Of a stretch of DNA of 64,000 nt, positions 1 to 8,318 are shown piece by piece. The translations under genes were made by a program, and so were the position numbers. The notes beneath the pieces are model-generated. The model did no database searches. It was not told where the DNA came from and was given only the letters and a program-made list of their open reading frames with translations. This stretch comes from Reyranella sp. Lineage in GTDB: Bacteria; Pseudomonadota; Alphaproteobacteria; Reyranellales; Reyranellaceae. Numbering within the stretch: the first letter of the stretch is position 1; every line of letters starts with the position of its first letter. The stretch spans positions 52,437-116,436 of the forward strand of contig NZ_JAFKJN010000025.1 in the NCBI RefSeq assembly GCF_017305915.1, written 5' to 3'.

Positions 1-20
1 GCCTTCTGAGCGCACGCAAC

Positions 21-147
21 CCTCCCCATTCATATGGGGAGGTGTCGGCGTAGTCGCCGACGGAGGGGTCATGAGCCCCAGCGAGCCTGTTGCTCATGAC
101 CCCTCCGTCGCGGAATACCGCGACACCTCCCCATATGAATGGAGAGG
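21..147. repeat. Long palindromic repeat, family A, copy 1
   Basis: Two inverted arms of about 55 bases (21-75 and 93-147) each contain a nested small hairpin (cctccccattcatatgggga and its mate), a second hairpin around gtcggcg...cgccgac, and the word cggaggggtcatgag. The arms are separated by about 17 unmatched bases. Three closely related copies lie at 7694-7826, 20813-20951 and 38670-38830. This copy lies just past the 3' end of the leftward beta-propeller gene and could act as its terminator. Confidence 0.85.
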
Positions 148-158
148 AATGCGATGCT

Positions 159-797
159 CTAAGCCGCGCGCCGCGGTCGTCGCACGGCGCGCACCTTGCC
201 GCTGCCGCCGCCGCCGCAATAGAAACGGTCGTCGTCGGCTTCGAGGCCCGACAGGCCCATGCCCGGCGGCATCTTGAGGCTCTCCTGCACGGCGCCGGTC
301 TGCGGATCGACGCGTCGGATCTCGCACTCGTCATTCTCCCAGGTGCCGTGCCACAGCTCGCCGTCGTTCCAGGTGACGCCGGTCACGAACCGGTTGGACT
401 CGATGGTGCGCAGGATCGTGCCCGTCTCGGGATCGATCTGATGGATCTTGCGCGCCCGGTACTCGCCGACCCAGAGCGTGCCCTCGGCCCAGGCGAGGCC
501 CGAATCGCCACCCTTGCCGGGCGACGGGATGGTGGCCAGCACCTGGCCGGACTTGGGGTCGATCTTCTGGATGCGGCTCTCGCTGATCTGGAACAGGTGG
601 CGGCCGTCGAAGGCAGTGCCGGCATGCGCCGGCACGTCGAGCGAGCGCACCGTCTTGCCGCTCGCCGGATCGAGGGCATTCAGCCGGTCGCCGCAGGCGA
701 GCCAGACATGCTGGCCGTCGAAGGTCACTCCGCCCACCTGGTCGACGCCAGGAAAGGGGCCGTACTCGCGAAGGATTTCTGCAGGTGTGGTTTTCAT
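159..797 (-). CDS. Beta-propeller (YncE/SMP-30-like) protein
   Basis: This 212-residue protein contains repeated blade-like units of the form DPxSG/DPETG followed by a hydrophobic strand and a conserved tryptophan, typical of YncE, glutamine-cyclotransferase-like and SMP-30-like propellers. There is no signal peptide, so it is probably cytoplasmic. The blades GKTVRSLDVP, GQVLATIPSP, GTILRTIES and GAVQESLKMP are visible in order. It is short for a full propeller (about five blades). It starts 9 bases after the stop of the upstream regulator on the same strand, so the two are likely co-transcribed. The substrate cannot be told from sequence; a ligand-binding or lactonase-like role is possible. 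Confidence 0.75.
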   Translation of the reverse strand: MKTTPAEILREYGPFPGVDQVGGVTFDGQHVWLACGDRLNALDPASGKTVRSLDVPAHAGTAFDGRHLFQISESRIQKIDPKSGQVLATIPSPGKGGDSGLAWAEGTLWVGEYRARKIHQIDPETGTILRTIESNRFVTGVTWNDGELWHGTWENDECEIRRVDPQTGAVQESLKMPPGMGLSGLEADDDRFYCGGGGSGKVRAVRRPRRAA

Positions 798-806
798 GCT
801 CCCAAC

Positions 807-2027
807 CTAGCCAGTCGGCAGGGCGGTCGGGAGTAACAAGGTCGTCGTGAATCCCGGCACCGGCGGCGTCATCCAGCGCCGCGCCCGGGCGTGGCCGAAG
901 GCCTGCACCTTGCCGGCCGCCGCCAGCGATTCGAGCGCCCGCTGCACGTTGCGCTGGCTGGCGCCGAGCGCCAGGGCGAGCGCCGAGCTCGACCACGCTT
1001 CGCCGTCGGCGAGCAGCGCCAGCACGTCGGCATGCTTCTCCTCCATCGGCCGCGCCAGCACCACGACGTCGCGGGCGCGGCGCGGCGTCAGCGCGAAACC
1101 GCGCTCGGTCGCGCTGACCTCGGCCAGCGGCCGCAGCATCGCGCGCAGCCGCCCGATCTCGACCCTGAGCCGCGCGCGATGCGACTCGTCGGCGACCCTG
1201 GCGCCGAACGCCTGCGTCAGCAGCGTGGCGCGCGAGGCATCGCCCGGCCAGGCTTCGGCGAGCGTCCGGGCCAGCGCGAACAGTACCGGCCGGCGGGCGA
1301 GCGCCACCGTCGCGCGCGGATCGCGCACGACGTTACGGCAGGCATCGACCACCAGCGCCTTGGAGGCCTGCAGCGCCTCGACGTCGTCGAGCCACATCTG
1401 GCGCTCCCCGCCGCGCGCGATCAGCCGCGCCGCCGGCGTGTCGAGCACGCGCAGCGCGCTCTCGACCTCGGCCGTCAGCGCTGGAATGCCGGCCCGCTCG
1501 GCCGCGCGTCCGGCCCGCGCGACGGCGACGCGCGCGGCGCCCGCCTTCAGCCGGCGCATGGCGATGCCCGCGCGCACTAGCTCGCGAACGGCCTCCAGGG
1601 CCGGCGGCAGGGGCGCCGGATCGGCCTCCGCCAGCAGGCGGTCGGCCTCGTCGAGCTGGCCGATCAGCAGCAGGCGGCGGATCGCTAGCGAGCGGGCTTG
1701 CGCGGCGTTCACCCGGTCGCCGTGCCGCTCGAGCGTCGCGCGCGCCGCGTCGAGCGTCTTGGCCGGCCAGCCGAGGTCCCGGCTGACCAGGGCGATCTCG
1801 GCCTCGGCGACGACGCAGCGCGCCCGCGACACCGCCTCGTGCGGGCCGAAGGCGCGCGCCGCCCGCCGCACCAGCGCCTTGGCGCGGTCGAGATCGCCGA
1901 GCTGGGCCATGGCGATGCCACGCAGGGCCAGCGCCGGCGCATCGTCGCGCAGCGCGATCCGGTTCAGCGCGCCGAGCGGATCACCCGCTGCGAGCGCGCG
2001 TGCAGCTGCCGTGATCAGCGAGTCCAT
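807..2027 (-). CDS. TPR-like protein with C-terminal helix-turn-helix, putative regulator
   Basis: The protein has 406 residues. Residues 1-230 are alanine- and arginine-rich helical pairs resembling degenerate tetratricopeptide repeats (for example the GDPLGALNRIAL and LGDLDRAKALV units). Residues 260-400 look like a winged helix pair: a segment with RARLRVEIGRLRAML and GFALTPRR, then an HTH-like stretch around SSSALALALGASQRNVQRAL. This suggests a DNA-binding regulator with its sensor or scaffold part at the N-terminus. I do not recognise a named family. It is the first gene of a two-gene leftward unit with the beta-propeller protein, and is divergent from the DUF899 gene across 87 bases, so it may control either neighbour. 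Confidence 0.65.
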   Translation of the reverse strand: MDSLITAAARALAAGDPLGALNRIALRDDAPALALRGIAMAQLGDLDRAKALVRRAARAFGPHEAVSRARCVVAEAEIALVSRDLGWPAKTLDAARATLERHGDRVNAAQARSLAIRRLLLIGQLDEADRLLAEADPAPLPPALEAVRELVRAGIAMRRLKAGAARVAVARAGRAAERAGIPALTAEVESALRVLDTPAARLIARGGERQMWLDDVEALQASKALVVDACRNVVRDPRATVALARRPVLFALARTLAEAWPGDASRATLLTQAFGARVADESHRARLRVEIGRLRAMLRPLAEVSATERGFALTPRRARDVVVLARPMEEKHADVLALLADGEAWSSSALALALGASQRNVQRALESLAAAGKVQAFGHARARRWMTPPVPGFTTTLLLPTALPTG

Positions 2028-2114
2028 GCGAATCCCGCCACACTTGTCACTCCCACCGGTCGAGGGGTCGTCGCCAATCTATATCGCACGACATCCACTC
2101 AAGGAGTGAAGCAA

Positions 2115-2885
2115 ATGACCAAGCATCTGACGGGAACCCGCGAGGAATGGCTGGCAGCGCGACTGAAGCTGCTCGCGGCGGAGAAGGAGCTGACCCGGCG
2201 CAGTGACCAGGTGGCCGAGCAGCGCCAGGCCTTACCGTGGGTTCGCGTCGACAAGGCGTACCGGTTCGAGACCGACCAGGGCAGCGCGACGCTGGCCGAC
2301 CTGTTCGCCGGACGCTCGCAGCTCCTCGTCTATCATTTCATGTTCGGACCCGACTACAAGGCGGGCTGCCCGTCCTGCTCGATGATCGCCGACGGGTTCG
2401 ACGGCTCCGTCGTTCACCTCGCCAACCACGACGTCACGCTGATGGCTGTGTCGCGCGCGCCGCTCAGCAAGCTGCAGGCCTACAAGAAGCGCATGGGCTG
2501 GTCGTTCCCCTGGGTGTCGTCGGCCAGCGGCGACTTCAACTTCGACTTCAACGTCGCGTTCACCGAGCAGCAGCAGCGCGACGGCAGCATCGAATACAAC
2601 TACGCGCGCGGCGGCCATGCGATGGACGCGACCACGCAATTCCCCGAGCCGGTCGTGCAGTTCGCGACGACCTGCGGGACCGACGCGCTCACCTACACGC
2701 GCGACCGGCCCGGGCTGAGCGCCTTCGTGGTCGAGGACGGCGCCGTCTATCACACCTATTCGGGCTACGCGCGCGGCGTGGACAGCCTGTGGGGCGCCTA
2801 CCAGTGGCTCGACCGCGCGCCGCTGGGCCGCAACGAGGCGGGCGGCGTCTGGTGGCGCCGCCACGACGAATACGCCCAGCGCTGA
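2115..2885 (+). CDS. DUF899 family thioredoxin-like protein
   Basis: The protein has 256 residues. The N-terminal helix has the TREEWLAARLKLLAAEKELTR pattern typical of the DUF899 family, followed by a thioredoxin-like fold with the redox-type pair CPSC at residues 85-88 inside GPDYKAGCPSCS, and later the conserved aromatic stretch WSFPWVSS. Members are predicted thiol-dependent or dehalogenase-like enzymes; none of the reaction can be read directly here. The ATG at 2115 is preceded by aaggag at about nine bases, which decides this start over longer in-frame options upstream. The DUF2182 membrane protein follows after 5 bases, so the pair is probably one transcription unit. Confidence 0.9.
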   Translation: MTKHLTGTREEWLAARLKLLAAEKELTRRSDQVAEQRQALPWVRVDKAYRFETDQGSATLADLFAGRSQLLVYHFMFGPDYKAGCPSCSMIADGFDGSVVHLANHDVTLMAVSRAPLSKLQAYKKRMGWSFPWVSSASGDFNFDFNVAFTEQQQRDGSIEYNYARGGHAMDATTQFPEPVVQFATTCGTDALTYTRDRPGLSAFVVEDGAVYHTYSGYARGVDSLWGAYQWLDRAPLGRNEAGGVWWRRHDEYAQR

Positions 2886-2890
2886 CCACC

Positions 2891-3631
2891 ATGGCCTGCG
2901 TTGCGACAAAGGGCGAGGAGGGCGAGCGCACCTTCCTCGCCGTCTCGGCGGTCGGCTTCGTCGCCAGCGCGGCCGCGACGATCGGCATGGCGACGACCGG
3001 CATGCCGATCTGCGGCGGCGGGACGATGATGTTGCGGCCAAGCACCGCCGCCTCCTTCCTCGGCATGTGGCTGATGATGATGACGGCAATGATGCTGCCC
3101 TCGCTTGTGCCCATGCTGCGCCGCTATCGACAGGCCGTCGGTGGGACCGGCGCGCCGATCGACCGGCTGACCGGGCTGGTCGCTGCGGGCTATTTCTGCG
3201 CCTGGACCGGGGTCGGACTGGCCGTCTTTGCGCTTGACGCGGTGCTGCCGCCGGCGCGGCCGTATGCCGGCGCGGTCGTCCTGATCGCGGGCCTCCTGCA
3301 GTTCACCGCCTGGAAGCGGCGCGCGCTCGCGGGCTGCCGCGAGCGGCCGGGTCGGTTGGCGGGGGATGCCGATGCGGCGTGGCGGCACGGCCTGCATCTC
3401 GGCGTCCATTGCGTCGGCAGCTCCGCCGGCCTGACGGCGATCCTGCTCGTCGTCGGGATGATGGATCTGGCGGTGATGGCGGCCGTGACGGCCGCCATCA
3501 CGGCGGAACGTCTCGCGCCGGCAGGGTTGCGCATCGCGCGATCGATCGGCGTCGTCCTGGTCGGGAGTGGTTTGCTCCTGCTCGCGCGCGGTGCCGTTCT
3601 CATTCCACTCGCGGCGGGCCTGTGGATATGA
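2891..3631 (+). CDS. DUF2182 integral membrane protein
   Basis: The protein has 246 residues with about six hydrophobic helices. It carries the family hallmark WLMMMTAMMLPSLVPM near residue 60 and a conserved histidine/cysteine segment GLHLGVHCVGSSAGL before a second MM-containing helix (VVGMMDLAVMA). DUF2182 proteins are predicted metal-binding membrane proteins of unknown role. The gene starts 5 bases after the DUF899 stop and is followed by a repeat-filled spacer, so it ends its operon. The function remains unassigned. Confidence 0.85.
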   Translation: MACVATKGEEGERTFLAVSAVGFVASAAATIGMATTGMPICGGGTMMLRPSTAASFLGMWLMMMTAMMLPSLVPMLRRYRQAVGGTGAPIDRLTGLVAAGYFCAWTGVGLAVFALDAVLPPARPYAGAVVLIAGLLQFTAWKRRALAGCRERPGRLAGDADAAWRHGLHLGVHCVGSSAGLTAILLVVGMMDLAVMAAVTAAITAERLAPAGLRIARSIGVVLVGSGLLLLARGAVLIPLAAGLWI

Positions 3632-3648
3632 GGTTGGCGGCGGTTCCA

Positions 3649-3717
3649 TTATGGGCAATGGAACGCGATCGAAGGCCCGGATTCTGGGCCTCTTTCGCTC
3701 GGCCGATGCCCATAATA
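3649..3717. repeat. Dispersed inverted repeat, family B, copy 1 (atgggcaatgg type)
   Basis: An element of about 70 bases is bounded by ttatgggcaatgg at the left and its near complement gatgcccataata at the right, with a GC-rich inner hairpin (ggcccgg...ctgggcc). A clearly related copy lies at 15083-15154, sharing atgggcaatggaacg and gcccataat ends. It occupies the start of the 327-base gap at 3632-3958. The rest of that gap, from about 3718 to 3836, shows only a short hairpin (gatccg...cggatc) and no convincing gene. Confidence 0.7.
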
Positions 3718-3836
3718 GGTGCCGCAGCGTGGGCGTGCTTATGTACGGCGCATGTGTGCGCACGACATCCCTGCGATCCGACGGAAAAACGGATCGCCTG
3801 ACTTAAACGGTGAAAACCGTCGAAAACGGTCGCGGC

Positions 3837-3962
3837 TAGCGCATATTCCGTTCGGCTGGGATCAGCCGAACGGAATATGCCTGCTGCAACAACAATGCCC
3901 GTGCGCGCATTTCCGGGCAGATGGAACCGCGAGCGGTTCCATCTGCCCGGAAATCGCTCTAG
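3837..3962. repeat. Double-hairpin palindromic repeat, family C, copy 1 (gcatattccg...gaaatcgctctag)
   Basis: Two strong hairpins lie in tandem. The first, 3841-3880, has perfect 18-base arms around a 4-base loop. The second, 3909-3954, has perfect 22-base arms around a 2-base loop. The outer words gcatattccg and gaaatcgctctag recur at 63812-63862 around a shorter hairpin. The TAG stop codon of the leftward aminotransferase (3959-3961) lies in the terminal ctctag word. The hairpins sit between converging genes and could serve as a transcription barrier. Confidence 0.8.
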
Positions 3963-5149
3963 CTGGCGAGCGACTGGATCGCCGCGTCGACGCCGCCCGG
4001 GGCGAACGGCACGCCGGCCGTCTTCATCGCGAGCTCGGTGGTGGCGAGGCAGCCCAGCAGCATCGGCTCGTTGAGGTCGCCGAGATGGCCGATGCGGAAC
4101 ACCTTGCCCATCAGCGGGCCCAGCCCGCCGCCGAGCGACAGGTTGAAGCGCTCGAGCGCGATCTTGCGCATGGCGTCCGAGGTGTGGCCTTCGGGCATCA
4201 GCACGGTGGTCACCGAGTTGGAGAGCCGCTCCTCGGTCTGGCCGTAGAGCGTCGGGCCGTTGCCCTTGGCGCCCCAGGCGCGGACGGCGGCGCGGGTCGC
4301 CTCGCCGAGACGGGCGTGGCGAGAGAACACGCCTTCCAACGTCTCCTCCTCGATCATCTTGATCGACTCGGTCAGGCCGAAGAAGAAGTGGACCGGCACG
4401 GTGCCGATGAAGCGCTGCGGCTTGCGCTGCTCCATCAGCTCCCAGTTGAAGTAGTACTTGGGCAGCTTGGCCTTGCGCGAGGCCTCGAGCGCCTTCTTGC
4501 TGACGCCGGTGATCGCCATGCCGGTCGGCAGCATCAGGCCCTTCTGGCTGCCGGCGATGGTGACGTCGATGCCCCAGGCATCCATCTTGTATTCCATGCT
4601 GCCGAGCGAGGAGATGGTGTCGCTGAGCAGCAGCGCCGGGTGCTTGGTCTGGTCCATCGCGCGGCGGACCTCGGCGAGTGGCAGCACCATGCCGGTGGCG
4701 GTCTCGTTGTGCACGGCGAGCACGGCCTTGATCTCGTGCCCCTTGTCGGCGGCGAGGCGCTCGGAGAGCTTCGCGAACTCCAGGCCCTTGCGCCAGTCGG
4801 CGCCGACGACCTCGACCTTCAGCCCGAGCGTCTCGGCGAGCTCCTTGAAGCCCAGCGAGAAGTAGCCGGTCTCGATCACCAACACGAGGTCGCCGGGCGA
4901 GAACAGGTTGGCGACCGCCGCTTCCCAGGCGCCGTGGCCGGTCGAGGCGTGGAAGTAGACTTCCTGGTCGGTCTTGAAGATGCGCTTCATGCCGGCGTAG
5001 CAGGCACGGTGCATCTCGAGGAACTCCGGCGCGAGGAAGTCCATCACCGGACGGTCCATCGCCCGCAGGATGCGGTCGGGAATGTTGGTCGGACCCGGAT
5101 TGTTGAAGAACTGGCGGCCGCGGGGCTTGGTATTCACTTGACCGGTCAA
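3959..5149 (-). CDS. Alanine/serine-glyoxylate aminotransferase family (class V PLP)
   Basis: The enzyme is a class V PLP aminotransferase of the serine/alanine-glyoxylate type. Characteristic features are the N-terminal FNNPGPTNIPDRILRAMDRP, the STGHGAWE cofactor loop, LLLSDTISSLGS with the PLP aspartate, and TIAGSQKGLMLP with the Schiff-base lysine. An open frame reaches 5233, but only 17 bases would then separate it from the divergent class III aminotransferase. The family normally begins near residue 29 of that frame, so I prefer the TTG at 5149, which has a ggag motif six bases upstream; from there it is 396 residues. It probably converts glyoxylate with an amino donor, but the substrate cannot be fixed. 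Confidence 0.85.
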   Translation of the reverse strand: MTGQVNTKPRGRQFFNNPGPTNIPDRILRAMDRPVMDFLAPEFLEMHRACYAGMKRIFKTDQEVYFHASTGHGAWEAAVANLFSPGDLVLVIETGYFSLGFKELAETLGLKVEVVGADWRKGLEFAKLSERLAADKGHEIKAVLAVHNETATGMVLPLAEVRRAMDQTKHPALLLSDTISSLGSMEYKMDAWGIDVTIAGSQKGLMLPTGMAITGVSKKALEASRKAKLPKYYFNWELMEQRKPQRFIGTVPVHFFFGLTESIKMIEEETLEGVFSRHARLGEATRAAVRAWGAKGNGPTLYGQTEERLSNSVTTVLMPEGHTSDAMRKIALERFNLSLGGGLGPLMGKVFRIGHLGDLNEPMLLGCLATTELAMKTAGVPFAPGGVDAAIQSLAS

Positions 5150-5250
5150 GGCAGGCTCCGAAGTGCGAAAAGTCGCGCCGTGATTAGCCGCCAGCCCTTG
5201 GCGGCGCAAGCGAGCCTTGCGATGCTTCGGCATTACTTATGTGAGGGCAA

Positions 5251-6639
5251 ATGAGCACCCCCCCGACCAATTCAGCGATCGTTACGGACTACAAGGCGCG
5301 GACCCAGGGGTCGGGTGCGCTGTTTGAGCGCGCCCGCAAGGTACTGCCGAGCGGCATCACGCACGATGCGCGCTATCTCGACCCCTATTCGATCCACGTC
5401 GCCAAGGCCCGGGGCCCGCGCAAGTGGGACGTCGACGGCAACGAGTATGTCGACTATTTCGGCGGCCACGGCGCCATGTTGCTCGGCCATTCGCACCCGG
5501 CCGTGATCGAGGCGGTGCAGAAGCAGATGGAGCTGGGCACCCACTACGGCTCGAGCCACGAGCTCGAGGTGCGCTGGGCCGAGCTGGTCTGCGAGCTGAC
5601 GCCGTGCGCCGAGAAGGTGCGGTTCACCGCCTCCGGCACCGAGGCCTCGCACATGGCGATCCGGCTGGCCCGCGCCTACACCGGCAAGGACAAGATCGTC
5701 CGCTTCATCGGCCACTTCCACGGCTGGCACGACAACGTGACGGCGGGCGCCGGCGCCACCTATGACGGCGGCACCACGCCGGGCGTGCCGCAGGATGTCA
5801 GCGCGCTCTCGATCGTGATGCCGAGCGACAACGTCGCCGCGGTCGTGAAGCTGATCGAGGAGCGCGACGACATCGCCGCCGTGATGTTCGAGCCGTCGGG
5901 CGCGTCGTGGGGCCAGGCGCCCTTGCCGCCGGGCTTCATCCAGGCGGTGCGCGACGCCACGGCGAAGAAGGGCGTCATCATGCTGATGGACGAGGTGATC
6001 ACCGGCTATCGCTGGTCGTCGGGCGGCGCGCAGAAGGCGTTCGACATCACGCCCGACCTCTGCATCCAGGCCAAGATCGTGGCCGGCGGCCTGCCGGGCG
6101 GCGCGGTGGCGGGCAAGCGCGACATCCTCGACCGCATCGATCACGACGCCACGGCGGCCAAGAAGATCGAGCGTATCCTCCATCCCGGCACCTACAACGC
6201 CAACCCCTTGTCCGCCGCCGCGGCGGTGACGGCGCTCACGCTGGTGCGCGACGAGGACCTCGCCGAGAAGGCCAACAAGACGGCGGCCGAGCTGCGCAAG
6301 GCGCTGACCGAGGTGCTGGTGAAGGAGGGCGTGCCGTGGGGTATCTACGGCCAGAGCTCGACCTTCCTGATCTATCCCAATCCGTTCGGCGATCCGATCG
6401 ATCCCGCGACCTTCGATCCGCTGAAGGTGCCGTTCGCCAAGCTCAAGGGCGCGCGCGGCGCCGGCCCGCTCACCGGCAAGATCCGCATGGGCCTGATGAC
6501 CCACGGCGTCGATGTGATGGGCGCGCCCGGCGGCTTCGTCTCCGCGACCCATGGCGGCGCCGAGATCGAGAAGACGGTCCACGCGCTGCGCGAAACTGTG
6601 CGTGCGCTCAAGGCCGAGCGGGAAGTGAAGGCGGCGTAG
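5251..6639 (+). CDS. Class III PLP aminotransferase (glutamate-1-semialdehyde aminomutase-like)
   Basis: The protein has 462 residues. It shows the class III fold markers: GHGAMLLGHSHPAV, the FTASGTEASHMAIRLAR cofactor-binding segment, HFHGWHDN, LMDEVITGYR with the PLP aspartate, and IQAKIVAGGLPGGAVAG with the catalytic lysine. It resembles the glutamate-1-semialdehyde aminomutase branch but is longer, and the setting (another aminotransferase and a TRAP importer) suggests a catabolic omega- or beta-amino acid transaminase rather than tetrapyrrole synthesis. The ATG at 5251 has gagggcaa just upstream. The TRAP receptor gene follows after 43 bases, so they may be co-expressed and the imported acid may be its substrate or product. 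Confidence 0.9.
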   Translation: MSTPPTNSAIVTDYKARTQGSGALFERARKVLPSGITHDARYLDPYSIHVAKARGPRKWDVDGNEYVDYFGGHGAMLLGHSHPAVIEAVQKQMELGTHYGSSHELEVRWAELVCELTPCAEKVRFTASGTEASHMAIRLARAYTGKDKIVRFIGHFHGWHDNVTAGAGATYDGGTTPGVPQDVSALSIVMPSDNVAAVVKLIEERDDIAAVMFEPSGASWGQAPLPPGFIQAVRDATAKKGVIMLMDEVITGYRWSSGGAQKAFDITPDLCIQAKIVAGGLPGGAVAGKRDILDRIDHDATAAKKIERILHPGTYNANPLSAAAAVTALTLVRDEDLAEKANKTAAELRKALTEVLVKEGVPWGIYGQSSTFLIYPNPFGDPIDPATFDPLKVPFAKLKGARGAGPLTGKIRMGLMTHGVDVMGAPGGFVSATHGGAEIEKTVHALRETVRALKAEREVKAA

Positions 6640-6682
6640 GAGACGATTAAGCTCGCCGCGCCAGATATCGGGGGAGAACGCC

Positions 6683-7681
6683 ATGATCAGGATCACGCGT
6701 CGTCATGCGCTCGCAAGTCTTGCGGCAGGATCGCTCGCCGCACCGGCGGTGGTGCGCGCACAATCGCCGACGACCTGGATCGTCTACACCTATGTGCCGG
6801 CGGCGACCCTGGCGCCGGCCCGCGTGTTCCAGGAGATCGTCGAGCGCGTGGCCAAGGAGACCAACGGCGGGCTGGTGCTGAAATACCATCTCGGCGGCGC
6901 GCTCACGATCAAGGGCACCGACATCACCACCGCGGTCGGTGACAACGTCATCCAGATCGGCGACGACGGCATGCAGCAGGGCAACGTGCCGATCACCGGC
7001 ATCCTGCGGCTGCCGATGTTGATCACCAGCACGGCCGAGCTCGACAAGGCCATCGCGGTGATGAAGCCGTACGTCGACAAGGCTTACGACAAGCGTGGCG
7101 CGACGGTGCTCGCGACCTATTACTTCCCGCTGCAGTTCGCCTGGTCGACCAAGAAGCTCGCCTCGCTCGACGATTTCAAGGGCCAGAAGATCCGGGCGAC
7201 GTCGCCCGAGCAGATCGAGTTCCTGAAGCGCTTCGGCGCCAACGGCCTCACCATCAGCGGCGCCGAGGTGCCGTCTGCGCTGGAGCGCGGCGTGGTCGAC
7301 GGCGTGCTGACGGCGCAGGCCGGCGGCGGCAAGGTCTGGAAGGACCTGCTCAAGTCCAATTTCGATCTCGGCCTCAACTTCTTCGAGGCCAACATCGCGG
7401 TGAACAAGGAAGCCTACGCCAAGCTGCCGGCGGCGCAGCGCGAGGTGCTGACCAAGGCGATCGTCGAGCTGGCGCCGAAGATGACCAAGCTGTTGTTCGA
7501 GGAGGAGAGCCAGGAAAAGGCCAAGGGTCAGGCCGAAGGCATCGTCCAGACCGCCGCCACCGCGGCCGACTACAAGCGCGGTGCCGAGCGGATGGCGAGC
7601 TATTGGGACGAATGGGCCAAGCGCAACGGCGCGGAAGCCCAGGAAGCGCTCAAGAAGGTCCGCGAGGTGCTGGGCCGGTGA
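6683..7681 (+). CDS. TRAP transporter substrate-binding protein (DctP family)
   Basis: The protein has 332 residues. The N-terminus has a Tat-like signal (ITRRHALASLAAGSLAAPAV, cleavage likely after VRAQ), so it is exported to the periplasm. The mature part has the DctP features FKGQKIRATSPEQ, an arginine in the ligand-contacting segment, and VPSALERGVVDGV. It binds an organic acid and hands it to the membrane permeases that follow (7827-8318 and 8315-9619). A family A repeat lies between this gene and the small permease. The ligand is not evident; the neighbouring aminotransferases and PEP-mutase family enzyme suggest a keto or dicarboxylic acid. Confidence 0.92.
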   Translation: MIRITRRHALASLAAGSLAAPAVVRAQSPTTWIVYTYVPAATLAPARVFQEIVERVAKETNGGLVLKYHLGGALTIKGTDITTAVGDNVIQIGDDGMQQGNVPITGILRLPMLITSTAELDKAIAVMKPYVDKAYDKRGATVLATYYFPLQFAWSTKKLASLDDFKGQKIRATSPEQIEFLKRFGANGLTISGAEVPSALERGVVDGVLTAQAGGGKVWKDLLKSNFDLGLNFFEANIAVNKEAYAKLPAAQREVLTKAIVELAPKMTKLLFEEESQEKAKGQAEGIVQTAATAADYKRGAERMASYWDEWAKRNGAEAQEALKKVREVLGR

Positions 7682-7693
7682 GCACGCTCAGGC

Positions 7694-7826
7694 ATTCCTC
7701 CCTATTCACATGGAGAGGTGGCCGCGTCTTCGCGGTCGGAGGGGTCATGGGCCCCAGACGTGATGGGGCTCATGACCCCTCCGTCGCGGGTTACCGCGCC
7801 ACCTCCCCATTTGAATGGGGAGGAAT
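7694..7826. repeat. Long palindromic repeat, family A, copy 2
   Basis: Arms at 7694-7755 and 7765-7826 are complementary and share cggaggggtcatg and gacccctccg with the copies at 21, 20813 and 38670. The right arm ends in gaatggggaggaat, and the ATG of the TRAP small permease begins at the very next base. The outer arm therefore provides the purine-rich ribosome-binding sequence of the downstream gene. Lying inside a TRAP operon, it may also reduce read-through, a common way to make more receptor than permease. Confidence 0.85.
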
Positions 7827-8318
7827 ATGAGCTCCGCCGGCAGCCGGCCCTTCACCCTGATCGAACGCCTCAGCCTCTGGCTGTCGGGCTTCTGCATGAT
7901 CGGCATGATCGTGCTCATCCTGGCCGAGGTGGTGTTGCGCGGCGCGTTCAACAGCACGACCGAGCATTCCGACGAGCTGGTCGGCTACCTGCTGGTCGGC
8001 GTGTCCTTCTTCAGCCTGGCGCTGTGCCAGGGGCAGGGTGCGTTCCACAGGGTCGAGATGGTGCAGGCGCGGCTCGGCCCGCGCGGCAAGGCCCTGTCGG
8101 CGCTGCTCTTCGACCTGCTGTCGCTGGGCTACGTCGCGCTCACCGGCTGGTACTTCCTGCAGTTCGTCATGAGCTCCTGGCGCCGCGAGGCGCAGGCCAG
8201 CACCGTGCTGGCGACGCCGCTCTGGATCCCGGAGACGGTGATGGTCGTCGGCGCGGTCATGCTGCTCGTCATGCTGGCGAGGGCGGTGGTCGACGATGTC
8301 CGGAGGCTCGCATCATGA
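7827..8318 (+). CDS. TRAP transporter small permease (DctQ family)
   Basis: The protein has 163 residues with four hydrophobic helices, including WLSGFCMIGMIVLILAEVVL near the start. It has the DctQ hallmarks of ELVGYLLVGVSFFSLA and a conserved basic segment VEMVQARLGPR. It is the small membrane partner that bridges the periplasmic receptor and the large permease. The ATG at 7827 was chosen because ggggagg lies immediately upstream, within the preceding palindromic repeat. It overlaps the large permease gene by 4 bases (ATGA), so translation is coupled. Confidence 0.92.
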   Translation: MSSAGSRPFTLIERLSLWLSGFCMIGMIVLILAEVVLRGAFNSTTEHSDELVGYLLVGVSFFSLALCQGQGAFHRVEMVQARLGPRGKALSALLFDLLSLGYVALTGWYFLQFVMSSWRREAQASTVLATPLWIPETVMVVGAVMLLVMLARAVVDDVRRLAS

